Part shown: piece by piece, positions 1 through 5,090 of the stretch
Position numbering within the stretch: the stretch's first letter is position 1
Layout: the number at the start of each line of letters is the position of its first letter
Assembly (NCBI GenBank): GCA_015660615.1
Contig: DQKQ01000030.1
Coordinates: 1-6,078 of the forward strand
Reading direction: 5' to 3'
DNA length: 6,078 nucleotides
Origin: Flavobacteriales bacterium
GTDB lineage: Bacteria; Bacteroidota; Bacteroidia; Flavobacteriales_D; Sanyastnellaceae
The notes under the pieces: generated by a model
The model's database searches: none
Told to the model about the DNA's origin: nothing
Seen by the model: only the letters and a program-made list of their open reading frames with translations
Program-made: the position numbers and the translations under genes

Positions 1-700
1 TGGGATCTCCGTTTATGCCAGTTCCGCCGAGTTTAAGATCGTAAACGCGGGTATCGTCCCATGGATGAGGATACATGTAATCTTCGCCATCAGATCCATT
101 GTAACTGAGGTCGGCAGGATAAGTACATTTCCAAAGCTTACCAAATGGATTCACGAACCTTTTTGCTAAAAAGTTTTCGTCTACATGCTCTAGATTTAAA
201 TACAACCCTCGATACTCTCCATTTACATACAGCTCCACATGACTATACCTTGGGGCTACCATCTCCTGAGACCTCATTAACTCCCAAACCATTCTCGCTC
301 TCATTATCGACGGGTCATTGTGCTCCCCGTTTAAGTTTAATTTCTCAAGTCCGTTCCATTTTTGTCCAGACACAAACGTATTCATACTCACCTTAAAAGA
401 CTTCTTGCCAGCACCCCTTGATGTATTTCCACGAAGCCTAAATCCGACATCGTACATAGTATCTGATCCCGCAACAGAAGTGTAAATAAAAGTCGCGGGA
501 TGTTCTACATTGCTTTGCTCATTGTCGGGATGAAGAATGTAATCCCAATCCTCTGATTCGAGGAAGACCTCAATTGTGGCAACCTCACTTTGAAGGAAGG
601 CTGGGCCGAACGTGGGGGAGGGAAGTGGGAAAGTTTGGGCTGAATATTGCAGTGGAAAAATTAGAATAAAACCTAAGAAAACCAGCAAATATTTTTTCAT
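1..700 (-). CDS. CotH-family exported protein, N-terminal part (runs off the left edge)
   Basis: The frame stays open from an ATG at 700 to base 1, giving 233 residues with no stop, so the C-terminus is missing. Residues 1-21 form a Sec signal peptide: MKK, a hydrophobic core, then SA before Q22, the likely mature end. Recognisable CotH-family blocks follow: FRLRGNTSR at 87-95 with KKSFKVSMN at 99-107, a leucine/asparagine-rich block with NGEHNDPSIMRAR at 124-136, and YVNGEYRGLYLNLEHVD at 158-174. CotH of Bacillus spores is an atypical protein kinase. Bacteroidota homologues are usually secreted and their activity is mostly untested, so kinase function is only family knowledge here. The gene starts 18 bases after the fmt stop. 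There is no Shine-Dalgarno, but a TAnnTT box lies four bases before the start. The missing end may carry a type IX secretion sorting domain, which cannot be seen here. Confidence 0.86.
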   Translation of the reverse strand, partial: MKKYLLVFLGFILIFPLQYSAQTFPLPSPTFGPAFLQSEVATIEVFLESEDWDYILHPDNEQSNVEHPATFIYTSVAGSDTMYDVGFRLRGNTSRGAGKKSFKVSMNTFVSGQKWNGLEKLNLNGEHNDPSIMRARMVWELMRSQEMVAPRYSHVELYVNGEYRGLYLNLEHVDENFLAKRFVNPFGKLWKCTYPADLSYNGSDGEDYMYPHPWDDTRVYDLKLGGTGINGDP

Positions 701-704
701 ATTG

Positions 705-712
705 ACAAGATA
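705..712 (-). promoter_or_regulatory. Possible -7 box before the CotH-like gene
   Basis: On the minus strand the eight bases TATCTTGT are followed by CAAT and then the ATG at 700. This matches the Bacteroidota -7 element TAnnTTTG at six of eight positions and has the same spacing to the start codon as the boxes before trmH and the membrane protein. I found no convincing TTG at the expected upstream distance, so the gene may simply be read through from fmt. Confidence 0.22.
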
Positions 713-718
713 CAATGC

Positions 719-1702
719 TTAGACTGTAAAGCTAGCAATTTCCTCACGCAGCCCCCGGAGATACGAGCCTGCATCCATGGCGCCCTTACCTGGAGGTTGT
801 ATGCGAAGTATTTCAAGTGTGCCGTTTTCGCTATCCTGGATAGGTTTTCCACACCCGACATACAGACGTCCTTCATGAATTGAAATTTCGCCTGCCTCCA
901 ATTCACCCGAATGGTCATTAACAACCTGAGACTCAATAATTTTCACAGGTGCTTCCGGAGCGTCAGGTAAAGTCGTGAAAGCCCCAGGGTAGGGGGCAAG
1001 GCCTCGAATATGGTTGTGTAAATCGATTGCAGAGCGCAACCATGAAATCTTCCTGTCTTCCTTAAAAAGTTTGTGGGCATCGAGGATATCGACATTTAAT
1101 TCAGAAATAACATCTGACTGTGGAATAGCTCGCGCGACGCCATCAGCTATATCATCTACGGTTTTTGCAAGCAAATTTTTTCCACTTTCTAGGATGCGGT
1201 CGTGTAGCGATCCAGCGTTTTCATTTGGACCTATCGGAACGATCACTCGCCCGAGTATATCGCCCTTGTCGATGTCTCCCGTGAGAAGGAATGTGGTGGC
1301 GCCGCTTTCTGTTGCGCCAGCCATAATAGCTCTCTGAATAGGTGCGGCTCCACGGAATTGCGGCAGCAGAGATCCGTGCAGGTTCACAGTCCCCATCACA
1401 GGCATAGACCAAACCACCTCGGGCAACATCCTAAATGCCACTACTACACCTAAATCAGCATTCCACCCCTTTAATAGATCAAGGAATTCCTCCGAACGAA
1501 GGCGCTCCGGCTGAGCTATGGGTAACCCCCTCTCAATCGCGATTTTTTTCACCTCTGATTGAGTAATGATACGCCCACGTCCACTCTCCCGATCTGGAGC
1601 AGTAACTACGCCTACCACTTCGTGCCTGCCATTCAATAAAGTCTCCAAGCACGTCGCCGCAAACCCCGGCGTTCCTAAATATACTATTCTCAACTTTTTC
1701 AT
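719..1702 (-). CDS. fmt: Methionyl-tRNA formyltransferase
   Basis: Transfers a formyl group from 10-formyltetrahydrofolate to Met-tRNAfMet in the cytoplasm, making the initiator tRNA. The 327 residues match the usual family length. The N-terminal Rossmann-like domain has GTPGF at 10-14. The family signature SLLPQFRGAAP lies at 111-121, and the catalytic triad is N107, H109 and D145 (in the DIDKGD stretch), aligning with Asn, His and Asp of E. coli Fmt. The C-terminal tRNA-binding barrel starts near 203 and includes IRGLAPYPGA at 232-241. I chose the ATG at 1702 because it lies five bases after an AAGGAG sequence and yields the typical MKKLRIVYLGTP beginning. A GTG at 1708, overlapping the preceding stop by four bases, would add only two residues. 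The gene lies directly behind the MATE exporter gene and is surely co-transcribed with it. Confidence 0.97.
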   Translation of the reverse strand: MKKLRIVYLGTPGFAATCLETLLNGRHEVVGVVTAPDRESGRGRIITQSEVKKIAIERGLPIAQPERLRSEEFLDLLKGWNADLGVVVAFRMLPEVVWSMPVMGTVNLHGSLLPQFRGAAPIQRAIMAGATESGATTFLLTGDIDKGDILGRVIVPIGPNENAGSLHDRILESGKNLLAKTVDDIADGVARAIPQSDVISELNVDILDAHKLFKEDRKISWLRSAIDLHNHIRGLAPYPGAFTTLPDAPEAPVKIIESQVVNDHSGELEAGEISIHEGRLYVGCGKPIQDSENGTLEILRIQPPGKGAMDAGSYLRGLREEIASFTV

Positions 1703-1704
1703 TT

Positions 1705-3075
1705 TCACTCCTTCACTTCACTCAAAGATTCCAGTCCCTTCTTCCACATGCCGTTTCTAAGCATTAGATAACTTCCTATTCCTATTAGTGTAAAGTACAC
1801 CCATTCTACACGCCAAATAACCTCGATGGGGAAATACTGTCCGTTATGCTCTGAAGTGAGGTAGCTGGCAGCGCATAGATAGCATCCTGCTGCTATTATT
1901 TCAATTATGAAAGCGCGTTTCGTCCCTCCTGCACCCTCAAGCGTTGCAAGGAAGAGCGTCGCAATAGAAAATCCGATAACGGCGATAAAGAGGGTAGAGA
2001 AAGTCTTTGCCATACTTTCTATATCTATAGGGTCATCAAAGAAGAAACTTGCTATAGTGTTGGGATATAGAATAAAGCCGTGCGACATTATTATGACGCC
2101 TATGATGTTTATTAATCCTAATCTCTTAGCTACTGATATGAGTTCAGAATTGCGGCCGGAGCCTATAAGTTGGGATATTACGGTTCGGGTTGTTTGGGCT
2201 ATGCCTGAAGCAACAACGAAGGCAAGCATAAAGGCGTTACGTCCTATGTGAGAAATCTTCAGCTCGGTTGATCCTACTTTCTCTACGAAGAAGAAGAATG
2301 AAGTCCAAGTTCCGACAGTAATCAAAAGTTGTCCCATCAACGGTCCAGATATTGCCCACCATGCACGAATAACTTCACCATCGGGACGCTTCGGAAGTTT
2401 GAAAAAACGAGGTTCTACCTTTAGCATTAGAGCAACAGCAACTAAAAGACCAGTTATCTCAGCCGTAAGCGATGCACGAGCTGCTCCGATATGCCCCATA
2501 GCTTCGAAGCCTAAGTTCCCATCAATCCATGAGTAATCGAGGACGAGGTTAGTAAAAGCTGTAGTTAAACTGACAGCAAGTAGGAGCTGAGTTCTAGCGA
2601 GTCCCGTCCAGTATGCCGTTATAGCAAAGGTGATCCCAAAAGGTATAAATCCCCAAATACGAGTTCCTAAATACGGCTCGAAAACTCCACGAACCTCATC
2701 GTTCAATATCAGTCCTCCGAGTAAACCTCGATTCAAGATCAACAATATGCCAAGCATTATCACTCCCATTCCTAAATTAATAACCCACCCCATACGTCCG
2801 GTCCGGATCTGCATGGCATCATTACCCTCTCCGTGTCTCCTTGCAACTAAAATCTGAATCCCAGTGGCGCTCCCGAAGATTACCATCCCAAATGTCAGAT
2901 ACGTCAGTCCAGCATTGCCCGCCCCATTAATTGCCGACTCACCAACGCGAGCAAGGAAATAATTATCGGTAAGCAGAACTAAAAACTGTACGAATGTACC
3001 GATGGAAATCGGCAGAGCGATTTTTAAAAGCCCTAATGTGTCTACCCTCAACTTCCCCGGCACATGTTGGCTCAT
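1705..3075 (-). CDS. MATE-family multidrug/cation exporter
   Basis: A 456-residue, strongly hydrophobic inner-membrane protein of the usual length for a 12-helix MATE transporter. These proteins export organic cations, drugs or metabolites in exchange for sodium or protons. The two-fold repeat is visible: one half covers about 12-220 and the other about 236-445, joined by a charged cytoplasmic loop (KLPKRPDGEVIRAW, 226-239). Helix 1 carries TDNYF with D37, at the place of the conserved cation-coupling Asp of NorM-type proteins. LEGAGGTKRAF at 379-389 corresponds to the family's late GxGDT block, with Gly in place of Asp. The start ATG at 3075 overlaps the trmH stop as ATGA, and the stop lies two bases before the fmt ATG, so all three genes probably share one mRNA. 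The substrate cannot be predicted. Confidence 0.95.
   Translation of the reverse strand: MSQHVPGKLRVDTLGLLKIALPISIGTFVQFLVLLTDNYFLARVGESAINGAGNAGLTYLTFGMVIFGSATGIQILVARRHGEGNDAMQIRTGRMGWVINLGMGVIMLGILLILNRGLLGGLILNDEVRGVFEPYLGTRIWGFIPFGITFAITAYWTGLARTQLLLAVSLTTAFTNLVLDYSWIDGNLGFEAMGHIGAARASLTAEITGLLVAVALMLKVEPRFFKLPKRPDGEVIRAWWAISGPLMGQLLITVGTWTSFFFFVEKVGSTELKISHIGRNAFMLAFVVASGIAQTTRTVISQLIGSGRNSELISVAKRLGLINIIGVIIMSHGFILYPNTIASFFFDDPIDIESMAKTFSTLFIAVIGFSIATLFLATLEGAGGTKRAFIIEIIAAGCYLCAASYLTSEHNGQYFPIEVIWRVEWVYFTLIGIGSYLMLRNGMWKKGLESLSEVKE
1708..1713 (-). promoter_or_regulatory. Shine-Dalgarno-like AAGGAG before fmt
   Basis: Minus-strand AAGGAG is separated by TGAAA from the ATG at 1702, an ideal spacing for a ribosome binding site. 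It is formed by the last Lys-Glu codons of the MATE gene. Bacteroidota seldom rely on such sites, so it may be a coding coincidence, but it favours the ATG over the GTG at 1708. Confidence 0.4.
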
Positions 3076-3767
3076 TTTTCTATGGGCATTTCAAGGCCGT
3101 ATCTTTTTAAGATTTCTTCGGCAAATTTTACGGATCTAAATCCCCACTGTAGTCTGAGAAATTGTTTCTCGTCTTCACTGAGCCCTGGCGCTATGCCCTC
3201 TTTACGCACCCTAGTACAAACCCTGTTCATTACAACGGCAGAAGCAACCGAGATATTAAAACTTTCTGAAAATCCATACATGGGAATCTCAACGTAATCA
3301 TCTACCTCAGCCATCATTTTGTCAGAGATTCCTTTGAACTCAGTTCCCATCACAATCGCCACCGGTTTGTCTATGGGTAGTGTATCTGGGGTGAAGCCAC
3401 CCTCGTGTGGTGATGTGGCTACAATGCGATATCCTCCCGCTCGTAATTTTGCAAGGCAGGCTGCGTGTGGATCCTCAGAATCGAGATGTCTATGTAAAGT
3501 GAGCCACCTTGAGGCCCCCTTCGAAACACTTCGGTTTTTAGACCAAACATTATAACTCTCTACCATATATATATCCTGAATACCCATTCCGTCTGCACTT
3601 CGCATTACGGCGCTTGTGTTGCGACTTTGGTATACATCCTCTAAAACCATCACTACATGACGAGTCCTATTTGAGAGGACATGCTCAAACCTCGCCAATC
3701 TACTCTCAGTTAAGATAGGTGTCAAAACGTCGATACACTGCTGTATTTTATTTTTAAGTTCGGACAT
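3072..3767 (-). CDS. trmH: SpoU/TrmH-family tRNA 2'-O-ribose methyltransferase
   Basis: A 231-residue SPOUT (knotted) methyltransferase that uses S-adenosylmethionine. Best match is TrmH, which methylates the ribose of G18 in the D-loop of tRNAs. The three SpoU motifs are clear: motif 1 QSRNTSAVMRSADGMG at 47-62, with N50 and the catalytic-type R56; motif 2 IVMGTEFKGIS at 138-148; motif 3 IPMYGFSESFNISVASA at 161-177, with N171. There is no extra N-terminal substrate-binding domain as in RlmB, and the C-terminal helix region (FLRLQWGF..AEEILKRYG) resembles TrmH. G18 specificity is therefore likely but inferred. It is the first gene after the HU terminator, preceded by a good -7 box, and its stop overlaps the MATE start by four bases, so it leads the trmH-MATE-fmt unit. 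Confidence 0.92.
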   Translation of the reverse strand: MSELKNKIQQCIDVLTPILTESRLARFEHVLSNRTRHVVMVLEDVYQSRNTSAVMRSADGMGIQDIYMVESYNVWSKNRSVSKGASRWLTLHRHLDSEDPHAACLAKLRAGGYRIVATSPHEGGFTPDTLPIDKPVAIVMGTEFKGISDKMMAEVDDYVEIPMYGFSESFNISVASAVVMNRVCTRVRKEGIAPGLSEDEKQFLRLQWGFRSVKFAEEILKRYGLEMPIEK

Positions 3768-3771
3768 GAAG

Positions 3772-3779
3772 CAAAACTA
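3772..3779 (-). promoter_or_regulatory. Promoter -7 box for the trmH-MATE-fmt unit
   Basis: On the minus strand TAGTTTTG is a perfect match to the Bacteroidota -7 consensus TAnnTTTG. It is followed by only CTTC before the ATG at 3767. It lies just past the HU terminator, where a new promoter is required. No clear TTG is present about 19 bases upstream, where the terminator U-tract lies. If used, the transcript would begin at or within a few bases of the start codon. Confidence 0.5.
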
Positions 3780-3786
3780 AATAGTG

Positions 3787-3820
3787 TAAAAATAAAAAGC
3801 CCCTCCCGAAGGAGAGGCTT
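3787..3820 (-). terminator. Intrinsic terminator of the HU gene
   Basis: Read on the minus strand, arms AAGCCTCTCC (3820-3811) and GGAGGGGCTT (3806-3797) pair over ten positions with one G-U wobble and close on a TTCG tetraloop. A run TTTATTTTTA follows. On the plus strand the wobble becomes a C-A mismatch and no U-tract follows, so the element works for the minus strand. It starts 22 bases after the HU stop and separates HU from trmH. Confidence 0.93.
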
Positions 3821-3842
3821 AAGACGTTAAGTCAAATCGGAA

Positions 3843-4106
3843 TTAAACTACTAGGCCTGATCCTGCTTTGAACTTTACTACATTCTTCGCTTTGATCTGA
3901 ATCTCAGCACCAGTTTGTGGGTTACGACCCTTACGAGCTGGACGGTGATTTACAGAGAAAGAACCGAAACCTACTAGAGATACGCGATCGCCTTTAGCGA
4001 GAGCACCTTTAGTAGCATTGAGGAAACCTTCTAGTGCACGACCTGCGTCTGCTTTTGAGATGCCAGCGCTTGAAGCCATTGCATCAACTAATTCTGCTTT
4101 GTTCAT
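3843..4106 (-). CDS. hup: HU-family histone-like DNA-binding protein
   Basis: An 87-residue basic protein, nearly the standard HU length. HU dimers bend and compact nucleoid DNA and assist replication, repair and transcription. Visible marks are the MNKAELVDAMA start of the N-terminal helices, the GFGSF turn at 46-50 leading into the beta-arms, and HRPARKGRNPQTG at 54-66, which contains the arm-tip RNP with the DNA-intercalating P63. The C-terminal VVKFKAGSGL is typical of the fold. It looks like a classic HU rather than the longer Bacteroidota HU-like variants with tails. It is transcribed alone or as the end of a unit with the upstream membrane protein and stops at a strong terminator. A palindrome and an AT-rich leader precede it. 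In several Bacteroidota HU is found near fmt, as here. Confidence 0.98.
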   Translation of the reverse strand: MNKAELVDAMASSAGISKADAGRALEGFLNATKGALAKGDRVSLVGFGSFSVNHRPARKGRNPQTGAEIQIKAKNVVKFKAGSGLVV

Positions 4107-4128
4107 GTGAATGAATTTTTATTAAATT

Positions 4129-4142
4129 AAACAATATTGTTT
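4129..4142. repeat. 14-base perfect palindrome in the HU leader
   Basis: AAACAATATTGTTT is perfectly self-complementary. It lies 22 bases before the HU ATG and just downstream of the predicted promoter, a position suited to an operator or an mRNA 5' element. The region is AT-rich, so chance is a real alternative. Confidence 0.35.
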
Positions 4143-4152
4143 CTTGTCATTT

Positions 4153-4184
4153 GCAATGTATGACCACAATCCTAACACTGTCAA
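4153..4184 (-). promoter_or_regulatory. Candidate HU promoter
   Basis: On the minus strand TTGACA (4184-4179) is followed after 18 bases by TACATTGC (4160-4153). The first holds the TTG of the Bacteroidota -33 element and the second partly matches TAnnTTTG. Transcription would begin about 40 bases before the HU start, leaving an AT-rich, Shine-Dalgarno-free leader as is usual in this phylum. The 192-base gap 4107-4298 holds no gene that I can see. Confidence 0.35.
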
Positions 4185-4298
4185 GGCTTAGAGGTGATTT
4201 ACCCCCATTTTGTGAACAATCTAATACCTTTTGTTAATAAAGTCGATAAAAAAGCAAGTTTTTCGAGTAAAATAAGGCGAGAAGGAGTGAAATTATCG

Positions 4299-4616
4299 TT
4301 ATTTAGTCTCTCTTAAAGCCCAAATTACAAGAGCAGAAGCCGCAACGATCACCGCTAAAGGGCCACTTTCGCCAGAAACCACCCACTGACCTAACCCAAC
4401 AATTGTAGCAACAAGTCCTACTGTCACATTTAAGATGCCCAAGAAATCAGTGTCAAACTCAGGAATTCTTTCCATCCTTATTGATATGAGTACAACAAGA
4501 TGTGCGAGGGCCGATGCCATCCAAGCCACAGCGTTAGGTGTTAGGTAAAGTTGAACTGCTGAAAAAAAGAAACCTATAATAAGAAGAAGACTGAATATTT
4601 TATTTCTTGTAAGCAT
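4299..4616 (-). CDS. Small multi-pass membrane protein of unknown function
   Basis: I do not recognise this family. From the ATG at 4616 it has 105 residues with about four hydrophobic segments (roughly 7-25, 28-47, 58-80 and 85-101). The longest polar stretch, RMERIPEFDTDF at 47-58, lies between segments two and three. There is no cleavable-looking signal, no cysteine and no catalytic motif. I chose this start because TACTTTTA lies four bases ahead, the same layout as at trmH. An in-frame ATG at 4631 would add five residues (MYFYV) but would lie upstream of that box. The gene diverges from the thioesterase with only 29 bases between starts. No convincing terminator follows, so read-through into HU is possible. 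Hydrophobicity and a sensible length support a real gene, but no homology is claimed. Confidence 0.66.
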   Translation of the reverse strand: MLTRNKIFSLLLIIGFFFSAVQLYLTPNAVAWMASALAHLVVLISIRMERIPEFDTDFLGILNVTVGLVATIVGLGQWVVSGESGPLAVIVAASALVIWALRETK

Positions 4617-4620
4617 AACG

Positions 4621-4628
4621 TAAAAGTA
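4621..4628 (-). promoter_or_regulatory. Possible -7 box for the membrane protein gene
   Basis: Minus-strand TACTTTTA matches TAnnTTTG at seven of eight positions and is followed by CGTT and the ATG at 4616. TTC instead of TTG lies 19 bases upstream. It is adjacent to, and overlaps by two bases, a box (TACATTTA, 4627-4634) for the opposite strand. Confidence 0.33.
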
Positions 4629-4640
4629 CATTTATCTTCG
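4627..4640 (+). promoter_or_regulatory. Possible -7 box(es) for the thioesterase gene
   Basis: Two overlapping candidates lie on the plus strand. TACATTTA (4627-4634) matches TAnnTTTG at seven of eight positions and has a TTG 17 bases upstream (4607-4609). TATCTTCG (4633-4640) also matches seven of eight and lies five bases before the ATG at 4646, the geometry seen at other genes here. Only mapping of the transcript start can choose between them. Confidence 0.35.
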
Positions 4641-4645
4641 CGGCC

Positions 4646-5059
4646 ATGAACATATTATATCGCCCCGAAATCAGATTCGCTGACATTGACAGCTACGGAA
4701 TCGTTCACAACGCAAACTACCTCATCTACTTTGAGCAAAGCCGCATTGAACTCTTCAATAAAATTTCTGAAGGCTGGGATTGGAAGAAACACGGTGTACT
4801 TGTCGCACGCCAAGAGGTCGATTATAAGCACCCTGTAAAACTTAAGGACGTATTAGAAATTGAAATATGGATAGAGAAATTAGGAGAAAAGAGCCTTACA
4901 GTCGCTTACAACGCACACATTATTAAAGAAGACAGCAAAATACTTGCGGCTTCTTCCCGCACCGTTATTGTTTGTTTCGATTTGGATACTGGCGCAACAA
5001 CTCTCATTCCTAAGCTTTGGAGACAAGCGATTCATGATGTATGTTTGTTGAAAGTGTAA
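4646..5059 (+). CDS. Hotdog-fold acyl-CoA thioesterase, YbgC/4-hydroxybenzoyl-CoA thioesterase type
   Basis: A 137-residue cytoplasmic enzyme of the usual single-hotdog length. Such proteins hydrolyse acyl-CoA or related thioesters as tetramers. The active-site block RFADIDSYGIVHNANYLIYF at 10-29 aligns with the family's DxxGIVxxxNY signature. D15 is the expected catalytic Asp, and E30 with R33 continue the helix as in the family. Later strands include VDYKHPVKLKDVLEIEIWI and the SSRTVIVCFDLDTG strand pair near 103-116. The natural acyl substrate cannot be read from sequence. In some Bacteroidota related thioesterase genes occur near fmt/HU-type housekeeping genes. It diverges from the membrane protein gene, has no Shine-Dalgarno, and is followed after 31 bases by an exported repeat protein with which it may share a transcript. 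Confidence 0.93.
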   Translation: MNILYRPEIRFADIDSYGIVHNANYLIYFEQSRIELFNKISEGWDWKKHGVLVARQEVDYKHPVKLKDVLEIEIWIEKLGEKSLTVAYNAHIIKEDSKILAASSRTVIVCFDLDTGATTLIPKLWRQAIHDVCLLKV

Positions 5060-5070
5060 AAAGTACACTT
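5052..5070. repeat. Perfect 7-bp inverted repeat across the thioesterase stop
   Basis: AAGTGTA (5052-5058) and TACACTT (5064-5070) are perfect complements around a five-base AAAAG loop. The stop codon (5057-5059) lies partly in the left arm. No T-run follows on the plus strand, so a normal intrinsic terminator is unlikely. A protein-binding site for the gene at 5091 or a weak mRNA hairpin are alternatives. Confidence 0.4.
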
Positions 5071-5090
5071 CCATAAATTAAACATCTAAA

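Noticed and set aside
145..396. Plus-strand open frame of 83 residues
   Set aside because: It is antisense to the CotH-like gene, whose conserved blocks are in the other strand; the frame's composition (Ser/Thr/Leu/His-rich) looks like a shadow.
697..936. Minus-strand open frame overlapping the fmt 3' end
   Set aside because: It lies in another frame of fmt, whose C-terminal domain continues in frame to 719; no domain is visible in it.
1907..2251. Plus-strand 114-residue open frame
   Set aside because: It is antisense to the MATE gene and its sequence shows no motif; long antisense frames are common opposite membrane proteins.
719..3767. A defence or toxin-antitoxin system hidden in the trmH-MATE-fmt unit
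   Set aside because: All three proteins have intact motifs of ordinary housekeeping or transport families and normal lengths; nothing suggests a defence role.
4244..4265. Possible terminator after the membrane protein gene
   Set aside because: The pairing is almost all A-T with a bulge, so the hairpin would be too weak to call.
4880..5074. Minus-strand 64-residue open frame
   Set aside because: It is opposite the thioesterase coding region, with no recognisable features.
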